In this document: piece by piece, positions 35,528 through 44,046 of the stretch
Position numbering within the stretch: the first letter of the stretch is position 1
Layout of the letters: every line of letters begins with the position of its first letter
Source: Thiolapillus brandeum
GTDB taxonomy: Bacteria > Pseudomonadota > Gammaproteobacteria > Chromatiales > Chromatiaceae
Length of the DNA: 64,000 bases
Direction: 5' to 3'
Assembly: GCF_000828615.1 (NCBI RefSeq)
Contig: NZ_AP012273.1
Coordinates: forward strand, 372,001 to 436,000
Position numbers and translations under genes: made by a program
The notes under the pieces: model-generated
Databases searched by the model: none
What the model saw: the letters and a program-made list of their open reading frames with translations, nothing else
Told to the model about the DNA's origin: nothing

Positions 35528-36082
35528 ATGAATACCAGCCTGTTCCTTTTTCCCCTGCCGCCTCTCCAGGATCCACCGGAGAAAACCCCCGTTGTCCAGG
35601 CCCTGCAGGAATCCGGGTTTGCGGGGGCACGCCTGGATGAAGACCGATATGCGGTCGGCAACGGATTTTTCAACTATATGACCTTTGCGGGCTGTTCCCC
35701 CCATTTGCAGTTGCTGCCTCCGGAAGATGGTGGCTGGCAGTTCTGCCATATTCAAATTCATGCCGATGATAACCCGCGCCTGCAGATCGCGCCTCAGCGG
35801 GGACGGCCCCGTTGCCCGGTCTGCCGAAGCAACCTGCCCGACTGGAAAGGGCGCCTGGAGGAATGGAAACAGGATGGCCGCCGGCAGGTTCATTGTGAGA
35901 GCTGTGATGCCAGTATGCCGGTGGCGGAAATGGACTGGCGCCAATACGGACTGGCGGCGCGTTTCAGGGTGGAGATTCACCAGGTGTATCCCGGAGAGGC
36001 TTTGCCCCAGGACAGCTTGCTGAAACTGCTGGCGGATGTGACCGGGCGCGAGTGGACTTATGCCTGGGCGGAAAGCGGGTGA
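35528..36082 (+). CDS. zinc-ribbon protein of unknown function
   Basis: About 184 residues from the ATG at 35528. Two CxxC pairs, CPVC and CESC, about 35 residues apart, suggest one zinc ribbon. The N-terminal part (QALQESGFAGARLDEDRYAV) and a later tryptophan-containing block look conserved, but I do not recognise the family. It is divergent from znuA and may respond to the same metal. The 3' end overlaps the convergent EEP gene by 25 bp. Confidence 0.75.
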   Translation: MNTSLFLFPLPPLQDPPEKTPVVQALQESGFAGARLDEDRYAVGNGFFNYMTFAGCSPHLQLLPPEDGGWQFCHIQIHADDNPRLQIAPQRGRPRCPVCRSNLPDWKGRLEEWKQDGRRQVHCESCDASMPVAEMDWRQYGLAARFRVEIHQVYPGEALPQDSLLKLLADVTGREWTYAWAESG

Positions 36083-36888
36083 CTGTCCGGTGGTGTGACC
36101 GCGTCTTCGGGAAGCTCCAGTTCCATGGCTACGGGCAAGTGATCCGACAGGGGATAGTCCAGCACCCGTGAATTGATGATGTTCAGGCTGCGGGATACCA
36201 GGATATGATCGAATTTTTTCACCGGGCGCCAGCTGGGAAAGGTGGCCTGGTCGCAGGCGGGCTCATTCATGTCATGGGCTTCGATGAAGCGCCGGATCTC
36301 GGTAGCATCGCAACCGGCATTGAGATCACCCATGAGAACGATATTGGGGCGGTTCTGCAACAGTTCACCAAGAAAAGCCAGTTGCTTGGCCCGGGCGCGT
36401 CTTCCCAGAGCCAGGTGGGCGCTGCATAAAAGAAGGGCTTCACGATGGGTGCCAAAGTCGAACATCATGGCGCCTCTTCCCGGCCCTCCCGGCAGCTTGT
36501 GATGGGTAATCCGGCTGGGACGGAAACGGCTCAGGAAGCCATTGCTGTGCTGGGCAATCACCCCGATGTTGCGATTGATCTGGCGGTACCAGTGTGGAAA
36601 ACCGGCACGGTGAGCCAGGTATTCCGTAATGTCCACGAATCCGCAGCGCAGGCTTCCTGCATCCACTTCCTGCAGGCTGACCATGTCATATTGAGACAGC
36701 ATGGAGGCCATGCGATTGAGGTTGACCATGCGTTCCCGGTGGGGAAAAACGTGCTTCCAGCCCTTGGTGACATATTCCCGGTAACGGCCTGTATCCACGC
36801 CCACCTGGATGTTGTAGCTGAGCAATGAAAAACGCCGCGGCAGAATACTGCCGCAGGTGCTGACATCCTTGTCCAAAGCCGGGCTCAC
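36058..36888 (-). CDS. endonuclease/exonuclease/phosphatase (EEP) family protein
   Basis: A 276-residue protein with the DNase I-like EEP fold. Signature residues are visible: the N-terminal asparagine in LSYNIQVG, the glutamate in VSLQEVD, GDLNAGCD, and the terminal SDHLPVAMEL. The exact substrate (DNA, phospholipid or sugar phosphate) cannot be chosen. It overlaps dsbA by 4 bp, so the two form an operon, an association I do not recognise as common. Confidence 0.88.
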   Translation of the reverse strand: MSPALDKDVSTCGSILPRRFSLLSYNIQVGVDTGRYREYVTKGWKHVFPHRERMVNLNRMASMLSQYDMVSLQEVDAGSLRCGFVDITEYLAHRAGFPHWYRQINRNIGVIAQHSNGFLSRFRPSRITHHKLPGGPGRGAMMFDFGTHREALLLCSAHLALGRRARAKQLAFLGELLQNRPNIVLMGDLNAGCDATEIRRFIEAHDMNEPACDQATFPSWRPVKKFDHILVSRSLNIINSRVLDYPLSDHLPVAMELELPEDAVTPPDSHPLSAQA

Positions 36889-37496
36889 TTCTTGCGGTCA
36901 GCCAGGGTTTTTTCAATAAGCGCGTCGGTGTTCTCCAGAACCTGAGGGGTATTCTTGATGCGATAGCGTCCATCTACAATCATCATCGGTACGGAGCGGA
37001 CACCATAGCGACGCATCAGGGCGGCGGCGCGATTGGTCTTGGTCTGAACCGTAAAGGAATTCAAGGTGGCATGAAACTTGTTCATGTCCACCCCGTTTTT
37101 CTCCAGGAACTTGTCAATGTCCGCCTGGGTGCGCAGGCGCTGTTTCTGTTCATGGATGGCTTTGAACCAGGCATTGTGCAGACGTCCTTCCTCACCCATC
37201 ACTTCCAGAGCGAAGAAATTCCTGGCGTGCAAATTGGCGGCGCCGCCAAACATGGCGGGTATATGATGGAACTTGACATTTTCCGGCAGCTTCTTGGTCC
37301 ATTCCTGCAGGGAGGGCTCCAAGTGATTGCAGTGTGGGCAGGTGTACATGAAGAACTCCACGACTTCCACTTCATCGCCGCTGCCTACTGGGGGGGCGGG
37401 GGTGATGAGATCGTAGTTGGTGCCTTCCTTCAGCTCGACAGCCCCTGCATTCAGAGACAGCAGGCCCAAAGTCAGAAAAATGAGCAGTTTTTTCAT
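36885..37496 (-). CDS. dsbA: DsbA, periplasmic thiol:disulfide oxidoreductase
   Basis: About 203 residues from the ATG at 37496, which has AGGAG upstream. A signal peptide (LLIFLTLGLLSLNAGA) and a thioredoxin fold with the active site CPHC (YTCPHCNHLEPSL) and the cis-proline region VRSVPMMIVDG. It introduces disulfides into exported proteins. Several exported cysteine-containing proteins in this window are potential clients. The downstream EEP gene overlaps its end. Confidence 0.94.
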   Translation of the reverse strand: MKKLLIFLTLGLLSLNAGAVELKEGTNYDLITPAPPVGSGDEVEVVEFFMYTCPHCNHLEPSLQEWTKKLPENVKFHHIPAMFGGAANLHARNFFALEVMGEEGRLHNAWFKAIHEQKQRLRTQADIDKFLEKNGVDMNKFHATLNSFTVQTKTNRAAALMRRYGVRSVPMMIVDGRYRIKNTPQVLENTDALIEKTLADRKK

Positions 37497-37544
37497 GAAT
37501 AACACTCCTGAATGGGAAATTGTTCTAGTTTTTTAGTACCAAGG

Positions 37545-37805
37545 TTAGGACAGCCCGGCACCATTGAAGTTCACTGGTAATGCCGCCATTCTACATGGTG
37601 GACGATCTCCCGTACATTCGACTGATGAAGAGGGGGCGAGTTTATGGCATTGTTGGAACCTGGGTGGCAGCTCTAGTGCCAAATCGTCGATCGGGCTGGT
37701 ATCCAGGAACGGCCAGGGGTCTTCGAAGAGCACTCCCGTGTCGGGGATTGGGAAGGTGATACAGAAAGCGGCACAGGCAACGGCAGAGCAGACGGCAAGG
37801 ATCAT
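37545..37805 (-). CDS. possible small exported protein
   Basis: A frame of about 86 residues from the ATG at 37805. Its N-terminus is hydrophobic (MILAVCSAVACAAFCITFP) like a signal sequence, and the remainder is proline-rich with no known motif. There is no clear ribosome-binding site, and the region adjoins a decayed IS30 element, so this may be chance. Otherwise 37497-37904 shows nothing recognisable. Confidence 0.25.
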   Translation of the reverse strand: MILAVCSAVACAAFCITFPIPDTGVLFEDPWPFLDTSPIDDLALELPPRFQQCHKLAPSSSVECTGDRPPCRMAALPVNFNGAGLS

Positions 37806-37904
37806 TGTTGATCGCTTGGGCACAGTCGCTGGTTTGGAAAGTTCTGATTAATTCTGGACGAAGCAGATTGCGCCTGCCAGGTGCAGGAAGCGAGTTCCTG
37901 AATT

Positions 37905-38200
37905 GATTAGGACCACCTTTGGTGAAGACCATCATTTTCGACAATGGCAAGGAGTTCGCTTATCACGTCTGTATTGCCGGGGTGTTGGATTGCGAGGTGT
38001 ACTTTGTCCGGCCCCTGCCACAGTTGGGAACGTCGAGCGCCCGACAACATGAACGGCCTGATCCGGCAGTACTTTCCGAAGGGAACCGACTTCGATCAGG
38101 TGACAGACAAGGAGATAGCCGAGATGGAACGCAAACTGAATCTACGGCCAGAAGGTGTCTCGGTCATCGGGCTCCCATTGAGGCGTTCTGTGATGGATCT
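37905..38200 (+). pseudogene. IS30-family transposase remnant
   Basis: The translation resembles the C-terminal part of IS30-type transposases, but in pieces: TIIFDNGKEFAYHVCIAG in one frame, then SWERRAPDNMNGLIRQYFPK and FDQVTDKEIAEMERKLN in a second frame, then GHRAPIEAF back in the first. At least two frameshifts are needed, and the N-terminal half is absent. A decayed fragment, with no intact ends seen. Confidence 0.8.
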
Positions 38201-38321
38201 GCTGGCAGGATGCTGTACGGGCTGCTGTCGCAGCTCCGGGTTGCATTTGGGTATGATGCGATCACCAGAGACCCGGCAATCCCGATAAGAGCATTGTTCA
38301 GTGAGATGAATGGAGGTATTT

Positions 38322-38425
38322 ATGCGTGAATCAAATGGATTCATGAAAATTATGGTATCCACGGTCATCATTGTAACAATATCAATGCTTGGTGTATGGA
38401 TCTATAATAAATTTGGTGAAGTTAA
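38322..38425 (+). pseudogene. 5' fragment of a Sel1-like membrane protein gene split by the IS
   Basis: ATG at 38322 with GGAGGT upstream. It encodes about 34 residues including one transmembrane segment (IMVSTVIIVTISMLGVWIY). Reading stops making sense at TTAA (38422-38425), where the IS701-like element begins. Joined to 39892-40658 at one TTAA copy, it gives an uninterrupted 288-residue product. Confidence 0.82.
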
Positions 38426-39891
38426 TTCTACTTTGTCATATTTCCAGCTCCCGTCGCAGGCAGGATTCGAGGGCCTTTTGCCTTCGTCGGTGTCGCTGCT
38501 GAATGATACGGGCAATACGCTCGGGCGTAGGTTCTGGTCTCGGCAACAGCTGATCGATCGCCAATACCAAGTCAGCCAGTGAGAGCATGGGTACATCATC
38601 CTGTATTGCCAGACGCTCCTTGAGCAGAAACAGCATGGCGATCCTAACCAGGGCCATGTGGCGATGCCAGGCATCCCAACGGCGTACCTGATAGTCCGCC
38701 ATGGCCAACTCACTCTTGGCTTCCCGGAAAGCATGTTCGATGAAGAAACGGCAACCCTGCATCCGCGCCAAACGGGTCGTGGAGGCGTCTGCATCGGCGT
38801 TGGAGAGCACATAGTGCGACGGCGTGCCGGCGCCGCATTCGCGGCGGACCAGCAGATGCCAATGGCGGGCGGTCTCTTCCTTGCCGTCCCATACCCATAC
38901 GCGGGCATGCAGATATTCCGCCTTCAATGTGCCTTTCTCACCCTGGCGCAGTTTGACCACCTTCCAGGCACTTGCCGGTTGTCGTGCCGCCCATTCGGCC
39001 ACGGTCAGCGAAGGCCGGTCGGTGCGCCGTTTTTTTGCCGGACGTCCACGACCGCTTGTGACGGGTTGGCAGGGCGCAGGATCTTCCAGCCAAATGCGCT
39101 GATCCTTGTGGACATCGGCCACAAAGCACAATGAGCGCGCCGCGAGACGGCGGAGAAAGACCGGATCCTTGCCGTAACCCCCATCAACGGCCACATAACC
39201 GAATCGGACGCTGTGTTGGCGGGCCGTATCGACCAGTTCCAGCGCCAAATCACACTTGCTCCGCAGCTGCCGGGCCTCTTCCGGAATATGTGCCCGGCGG
39301 CAGCGCTGGGCATCCTCGACCCAGGTCTTGGGCAGATACAATCGACTATCGAGCAGAGTCACCCGTTGGTTCCGGCACAAGGCCGAGAAGACGCCGACCT
39401 GGGAATTGTCCACCTTGCCCAGTCGGCCATTCCACATACGGGCCACACCGGCTGATGCCTTCCCTTTCTTGACAAAGGCGCTTTCATCGAGAATCAGCGC
39501 GGCCTGGTCACCACCAAGCAGTGCATCCGCCTGGCGGGCCACTTCGCCGCTGAGCCCGTCCCAATCGACGCCCGCTTCGGTGAGCAGGTGGTGCAAGGCC
39601 TGAGAATCGGTATCAACCACCTCGCTCATGCGCAACAAACTCCCGCGGGAGGCCTGGAACAATCCCCGGATATAGCTCTGGAAGGCACTACAGACGTTGC
39701 GGGTGCGAGATGACAGAAATGTCGAAAATGGCTCAAGATGGGCGCAGAGGCGCTTTGGGAGCCGCTGAAGGGCCTTTTCCAGCGGGGTGTTGGGGAATTT
39801 ACGAGGTCATCGTAATATTCCTTTATGAAACAGTAACTTAATGATACATCCATCGCCTCAAATGCTCAAGGTCTAATGTGACAAAGTAGAA
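38426..39891. mobile_element. IS701-like insertion sequence (1466 bp)
   Basis: The ends are inverted repeats: TTCTACTTTGTCATATT on the left and its reverse-complement match on the right (39875-39891), with one mismatch near position 14. TTAA is duplicated on both sides (38422-38425 and 39892-39895), which fits the YTAR targets known for IS701. One transposase gene fills most of it. The element splits a gene and appears recent, because the joined reading frame is intact. Confidence 0.88.
38436..39662 (-). CDS. IS701-family DDE transposase
   Basis: About 408 residues from a TTG at 39662. The family block ILDESAFVKKGKASAGVARM carries the first catalytic aspartate, VAVDGGYGKDPVF the second, and FREAKSELAMADYQVRRWD the glutamate. 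Protein-like sequence continues upstream in the same frame for 48 codons (to 39806, e.g. LEKALQRLPKRL, FLSSRTRNV) without an ATG, so the true start may be a non-ATG codon or follow a frameshift from the ATG near 39812. Confidence 0.88.
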   Translation of the reverse strand: MFQASRGSLLRMSEVVDTDSQALHHLLTEAGVDWDGLSGEVARQADALLGGDQAALILDESAFVKKGKASAGVARMWNGRLGKVDNSQVGVFSALCRNQRVTLLDSRLYLPKTWVEDAQRCRRAHIPEEARQLRSKCDLALELVDTARQHSVRFGYVAVDGGYGKDPVFLRRLAARSLCFVADVHKDQRIWLEDPAPCQPVTSGRGRPAKKRRTDRPSLTVAEWAARQPASAWKVVKLRQGEKGTLKAEYLHARVWVWDGKEETARHWHLLVRRECGAGTPSHYVLSNADADASTTRLARMQGCRFFIEHAFREAKSELAMADYQVRRWDAWHRHMALVRIAMLFLLKERLAIQDDVPMLSLADLVLAIDQLLPRPEPTPERIARIIQQRHRRRQKALESCLRRELEI

Positions 39892-40658
39892 TTAAAGAAA
39901 CAGCAATAAATGCCGGTAATGTTATACCTGATTCCAAAAGAAACTTTGGTCTTGTAAAAAAGAAAAAGTCCAATCTTAATGGCCGCTCAGAACTTCAAGG
40001 AAGCTCTAACAAAAACTCTACTATCAATGAATCAGAATCAATTGAATTGATTCAAAATATGATCCAGGAGAAAAATGAGTTACAGAAAACAGTGCTTGGC
40101 GGAAAATTGAGTATTAATGAGATTGACGACTTGATCTCTCTCTCAGAGAATGGTGACATCATCGCTTCATCAGTGCTTCTTGAGGCCTATGTTGGTTGTA
40201 GTCATTACAATAATTCTGATGCAAATCATAAGCCATCTGTTTGCAGTAATATAGATAATATTGGTAAGAAGAATAAAGATGATGATACACATCCATTTTT
40301 TATTATTGAGAAAGCTGCTTTAGAAGGATCCATACAGGCTCAATATGAGTATTGGAGAGCATTGAAACACGCATTGGAAGAAAAAATCATTAATCCATTG
40401 CTGGATAGAGATCGTTGGAGTGAGCGAAGAAACAACGGCTTATACTGGCAGGTGGGATTTGCAGAAAACAACGTAATAGAAGCTAATATTACACTGGCAC
40501 TCGATTATTATAGCGGGCAGATTCTCGAAAAGGATTATAGCAACACAATCTACTACGCAACCAGGGCTTTGAGTTTAGATCCATCACTTGACTATATGCA
40601 TAAATTGATCGATAGCGCCGCTGAGAAAATTGAGAATAACGAAGCCGGGAACAATTGA
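39892..40658 (+). pseudogene. 3' fragment of the Sel1-like membrane protein gene
   Basis: The frame reads from the right TTAA copy: KETAINAGNVIPDSKRN onward, through a TTG at 40047, to the stop at 40658 (254 residues). It contains helix pairs like Sel1/TPR repeats (EKAALEGSIQAQYEYWRAL; IEANITLALDYYSGQ). It is AT-rich and its codon use differs from its neighbours, which suggests acquired DNA. The N-terminal membrane anchor is on the other side of the IS, so this fragment alone is unlikely to be properly made. Confidence 0.8.
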
Positions 40659-40879
40659 TCAGATTCCCTGGGTAAGGTGAAACGCGCTACGTGCTGGTTT
40701 CCAGTGTACCAAAAAGAGGGTGAGAAACTCATGATCGACTGGCCCATTGTCTGGGAGAATTAGGCAAATCTGATTCAGTGCGCAACAATTGCCGGTCATC
40801 ACTGTTTGGGAAGGGCGAAACATCCGCTCGTTTTGGCCGGTTCTGGCTGGGCAGTGCCTAACAGAGGGAAACAGATACC

Positions 40880-41890
40880 ATGAATAGTCGTTCTTCAATC
40901 CGGGTTTTGGCCGGTGATATTGGCGGTACCAAGACGCGCCTGGCAGTTATGGATGTGGAGGGCAACGGGTTGCGGCCCCTGCTGGAGAAGACCTACAGCA
41001 GCCGGGAGCACGCATCCTTGCGCGCCATTGTCCAGGACTTTTCCGGGCAGCATGAATACCGGGTGGAAGCGGCCTGTTTTGGCATTGCCGGGCCCGTTCG
41101 AGACAATGTTGCAAAGGCAACCAATCTGCCCTGGAGAATAGATGCCCGTGAGCTGGCCGAATATTTCAATATCGGCCCGGTTACCCTGATCAACGATCTT
41201 GAAGCCAATGCCTGGGGCATTCCGGCTCTCAAGGCTGAGGATGTGTTTGAGCTTCATGAAGGTGATAGCACAGCATCGGGCAATGCCGCCATCATTGCTG
41301 CGGGCACCGGGCTGGGGGAGGCTGGCATGTATTTTGATGGTCAGCAGTTGCGGCCCTTTGCTACCGAAGGCGGGCATGCCGATTTCAGTCCCTGCGGTGA
41401 GTTGGAAATCGAACTGCTGCGTTTTCTTCTGGAAAAACATCGGCATGTCAGTTGGGAAAGGATTCTGGCGGGTTCCGGTCTGGTGAATATCCATGAATTC
41501 CTGAGAAAGCATCGCAAGATGGCGACACCCAAATGGTTGGTGGAGGAAATGGCCACCAGCGACCCTGCTGCGGCTATATCCCGCGCCGCTCAGGAGCAAA
41601 CCGACAGGGGCTGTGAGGAAGCTCTGGAAATGTTTGTCAGACTCTATGGCGCAGAGGCGGGAAACCTTGCCCTCAAGCATATGGCTACCGGGGGAGTATT
41701 CATTGGTGGCGGCATTGCGCCGAAGATTCTGGCATGGATGAGGAAAGGAGGCTTCATGCATGCTTTTCTGGACAAGGGGCGTATGCGTCCATTGCTGGAA
41801 ACCATGCCGGTGCGGGTCATTTTGAATGAGCGCACTGCTTTATACGGACCGGCGATCTATGCGGCGCAGTCCATCGACAAGACAATATAG
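40880..41890 (+). CDS. glk: glucokinase
   Basis: A 336-residue ROK-unrelated Glk-type glucokinase. The ATP-binding DIGGTKTRLA is at the N-terminus (about 12-21), followed by FGIAGPV, LINDLEANAWG (catalytic aspartate region), AAGTGLGEA, and FATEGGHADF. It phosphorylates glucose to glucose-6-phosphate. A GAGGGAA site precedes the ATG. gnd starts 13 bp after its stop, so the two sugar-phosphate genes are a likely pair. The 221 bp before it hold no clear gene. Confidence 0.94.
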   Translation: MNSRSSIRVLAGDIGGTKTRLAVMDVEGNGLRPLLEKTYSSREHASLRAIVQDFSGQHEYRVEAACFGIAGPVRDNVAKATNLPWRIDARELAEYFNIGPVTLINDLEANAWGIPALKAEDVFELHEGDSTASGNAAIIAAGTGLGEAGMYFDGQQLRPFATEGGHADFSPCGELEIELLRFLLEKHRHVSWERILAGSGLVNIHEFLRKHRKMATPKWLVEEMATSDPAAAISRAAQEQTDRGCEEALEMFVRLYGAEAGNLALKHMATGGVFIGGGIAPKILAWMRKGGFMHAFLDKGRMRPLLETMPVRVILNERTALYGPAIYAAQSIDKTI

Positions 41891-41903
41891 ACAGGAGAAA
41901 AAC

Positions 41904-42914
41904 ATGCAACTGGGAATAGTGGGACTGGGCAGAATGGGGGCCAATATGGCGAGGCGCCTGATGCAGGCGGGTATCGAATGTGTGGTCTATGATCACAATG
42001 CCGCCAATATCGAGGCGTTGCAGGAAGCCGGGGCGACAGGGGCGCTTGATCTGGCGGATCTGGTGCGCAAGCTTCAGGAGCCCCGGCATATCTGGATGAT
42101 GATTCCCGCAGCCTATGTGGATGGTCTGATCGAGGATCTGATCCCTCTTCTGGCTCCCGGCGACACCCTTATCGATGGAGGCAACTCCTATTACAAGGAC
42201 GATCTTGCCCGGGCCGCACGGCTGGTGGAATCCGGTATTCACTATGTGGATGTAGGCACCAGCGGCGGGGTCTGGGGACTGGAGCGTGGTTACTGCCTGA
42301 TGATTGGCGGTGAGGACAAGGTAGTGGAAGCGCTCGACCCGGTATTTGCTGCCCTGGCGCCGGGCATGGGGGATATACCCCGCACCACGGGCAGGCAGGG
42401 TGAACCCAGCCAGGCAGAGCAGGGCTATCTGCATTGCGGACCAACAGGGGCCGGGCATTTTGTGAAGATGGTGCATAACGGCATCGAGTACGCCATCATG
42501 GCGGCCTATGCCGAGGGTATGAATCTGCTGCGCCATGCCAATATCGGGGGTGCCGCCCGGGATCTGGATGCGGAAACCGCCCCCCTGCGGGATCCCCGGG
42601 ATTTCCAGTTCGATATTGATGTGCCGCAAGTGGCGGAAGTCTGGCGGCGGGGCAGTGTTATTGGATCCTGGCTCCTCGATCTCACCGCCAATGCCTTGAG
42701 CAAGAATCCCCAACTGGACAATTTCAGTGGCCGGGTTTCCGATTCGGGCGAAGGCCGCTGGACCAACATTGCCGCCATAGAGGCGGGCGTGCCGGTGCAT
42801 GTATTGAGCGCTGCCCTGTTTGATCGCTTCAGTTCCCGTGGCGAAGCGGATTTTGCCAACAAGATACTTTCCGCCATGCGCTACGAGTTTGGCGGTCATC
42901 ATGAGAAAGTGTGA
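41904..42914 (+). CDS. gnd: 6-phosphogluconate dehydrogenase, decarboxylating (short type)
   Basis: About 336 residues from the ATG at 41904, which has AGGAG upstream. An N-terminal Rossmann domain (LGIVGLGRMGANMARRL) is followed by the all-helical 6PGDH domain with the signature DGGNSYYKDD, GTSGGVWGLERGYCLMIGG and catalytic lysine in GHFVKMVHNGIEYA. The length matches the shorter GndA-type enzymes rather than the 470-residue E. coli form. It oxidises 6-phosphogluconate to ribulose-5-phosphate. A strong terminator follows. Confidence 0.95.
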   Translation: MQLGIVGLGRMGANMARRLMQAGIECVVYDHNAANIEALQEAGATGALDLADLVRKLQEPRHIWMMIPAAYVDGLIEDLIPLLAPGDTLIDGGNSYYKDDLARAARLVESGIHYVDVGTSGGVWGLERGYCLMIGGEDKVVEALDPVFAALAPGMGDIPRTTGRQGEPSQAEQGYLHCGPTGAGHFVKMVHNGIEYAIMAAYAEGMNLLRHANIGGAARDLDAETAPLRDPRDFQFDIDVPQVAEVWRRGSVIGSWLLDLTANALSKNPQLDNFSGRVSDSGEGRWTNIAAIEAGVPVHVLSAALFDRFSSRGEADFANKILSAMRYEFGGHHEKV

Positions 42915-42944
42915 ATATGGGGTCATATATGACCCCATATTTTT
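42914..42944 (+). terminator. Rho-independent terminator after gnd
   Basis: AATATGGGGTCATATATGAC and its continuation to 42941 form one long perfect palindrome that begins at the last base of the gnd stop codon and runs into TTTT. Confidence 0.9.
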
Positions 42945-42952
42945 GTATGCCA

Positions 42953-43171
42953 CTATTGATGCGCCACCGGACGAAGTTCGTAAATACGCCCATATTTTGC
43001 TGCCGCCTCTAGATCTCCCTGACGAATAGCTTCCCTGATATCGTCTAGTTTATAGGCATCATCCACACTCAGATAAGGTGACCAACCAGTATCATCTTCC
43101 AGTAGCTCAACTTCTACCTCGGCCACATAGGGGCCCTCATGGACATACTTCACTTTCTTTCGCTGTTTCAT
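42953..43171 (-). CDS. antitoxin partner of a DUF4258 toxin
   Basis: About 72 residues from the ATG at 43171. The sequence (KYVHEGPYVAEVEVEL, WSPYLSVDDAYKLDDIREAI, AAKYGRIYELRPV) matches the small protein that follows DUF4258 genes in many proteobacteria and is treated as the antitoxin. It begins two bases after the toxin stop at 43174. It lies at the distal end of the cassette array and runs toward the gnd terminator. Confidence 0.78.
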   Translation of the reverse strand: MKQRKKVKYVHEGPYVAEVEVELLEDDTGWSPYLSVDDAYKLDDIREAIRQGDLEAAAKYGRIYELRPVAHQ

Positions 43172-43173
43172 CG

Positions 43174-43495
43174 TTATCGCCTCTTTGTAAAGGACTTGCT
43201 CCATCGCTCCGGATCAGGCCGATAGGCCGTCACCAGAACCGCAGGACTGTCATGGCCCTTTGGGATTCCCCATATGACATGAACCGGCGACCCCCAATTT
43301 ATCCTGCTGCAGCATCAGAATACAGGCGCCCTTCGGGTAATTCGGGTATTCCTCGACAACTATTGCTCCTTCAATACCCCGGAGCACTTCCCTCGCGGTC
43401 AAGCCGTCTTCAGCCAACTCATCGTAACCATGCTCAGATATCCGAACTTCTCCAGCCTTCATTAGCGTACGCACTTTTTCAACGAGCTGACCCAA
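43174..43495 (-). pseudogene. DUF4258 toxin gene with a one-base frameshift
   Basis: From the TTG at 43495 the frame reads RISEHGYDELAEDGL and PNYPKGACILMLQQDKLG, typical of DUF4258. It then leaves frame at a run of five G (43291-43295, C on the plus strand). Removing one base restores SPVHVIWGIPKGHDSPAVLV, then TAYRPDPERWSKSF, and the expected stop at 43174. Without that correction the frame ends at 43250. The toxin (RelE-like fold by family knowledge) is probably inactive, or the run is a sequencing error. Confidence 0.8.
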
Positions 43496-43531
43496 ACTCT
43501 TCTCTCCATGTTACGCAGCATTACTCTCGTG

Positions 43532-43602
43532 GCATAACGACCAAGCTGTGCGGCGCAAACGAAGCGCAGCATAGTTTGCGTCTGAACGAGCACCTTTAGG
43601 GC
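43532..43602 (-). repeat. attC-like integron recombination site
   Basis: Read on the minus strand, it begins GCCCTAAA and ends AGCTTGGTCGTTATGC, the usual attC right side. CGCAAAC and GTTTGCG pair in the middle. It starts 3 bp after the stop of the gene at 43605 and precedes the toxin-antitoxin cassette, as expected for gene-then-attC order. Confidence 0.6.
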
Positions 43603-43604
43603 AT

Positions 43605-43970
43605 TTATTTCGTTGCTGCATCTAAGCACCGGACTTTCCATCCTTTGACAAACTCTTCATGTGATGCCCTCTCTCTTTCTCCCAATGGGTATTCCCAACG
43701 AGTTGGGGACTTTATTCGCGCCAACCCCACTAGTAATTCATCAATGGCTGCTGAAGTACTTTCCTGTGTTTTTTCTTTGACCGGAAACGCGAAGTAAACA
43801 ATTTTCTCTTTAGCTGAATATTCAAACACTTCAGCTCCTACGCGCGTGTGCGTAAGGTGAAATTCACTTACTGGCAAGAAAAACTCTTTCGGCATTGCCG
43901 CCTTTATCGCTTCAACTTGCTTCCTTGATAAAGCGTACTGATTGTTGAAGTTGTAGACGATAATCTTCAT
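43605..43970 (-). CDS. cassette-borne protein of unknown function
   Basis: A 121-residue protein I do not recognise (VYNFNNQYALSRKQVEAIK, YFAFPVKEKTQ). ATG at 43970 with AGGAAGG upstream. It is AT-richer than the surrounding chromosome and flanked by attC-like sites on both sides (43532-43602 and 43983-44039), the arrangement of an integron gene cassette. Confidence 0.7.
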   Translation of the reverse strand: MKIIVYNFNNQYALSRKQVEAIKAAMPKEFFLPVSEFHLTHTRVGAEVFEYSAKEKIVYFAFPVKEKTQESTSAAIDELLVGLARIKSPTRWEYPLGERERASHEEFVKGWKVRCLDAATK

Positions 43971-43982
43971 GTACCTTCCTGT

Positions 43983-44039
43983 CCCTAACGCCTAGCTCAG
44001 CGGCGCGCCTTTGGCGCGTCCGCTGAATGCTTTTAGCCC
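43983..44039 (-). repeat. attC-like integron recombination site
   Basis: Minus-strand reading ends GAGCTAGGCGTTAGGG, with the core GTTAGGG. The stem CAGCGG-A-CGCGCC pairs with GGCGCGCCGCTG around AAA, leaving one unpaired A, like the extrahelical bases of attC hairpins. It lies between the stop at 44047 and the next start at 43970. Confidence 0.7.
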
Positions 44040-44046
44040 ATTTTCT

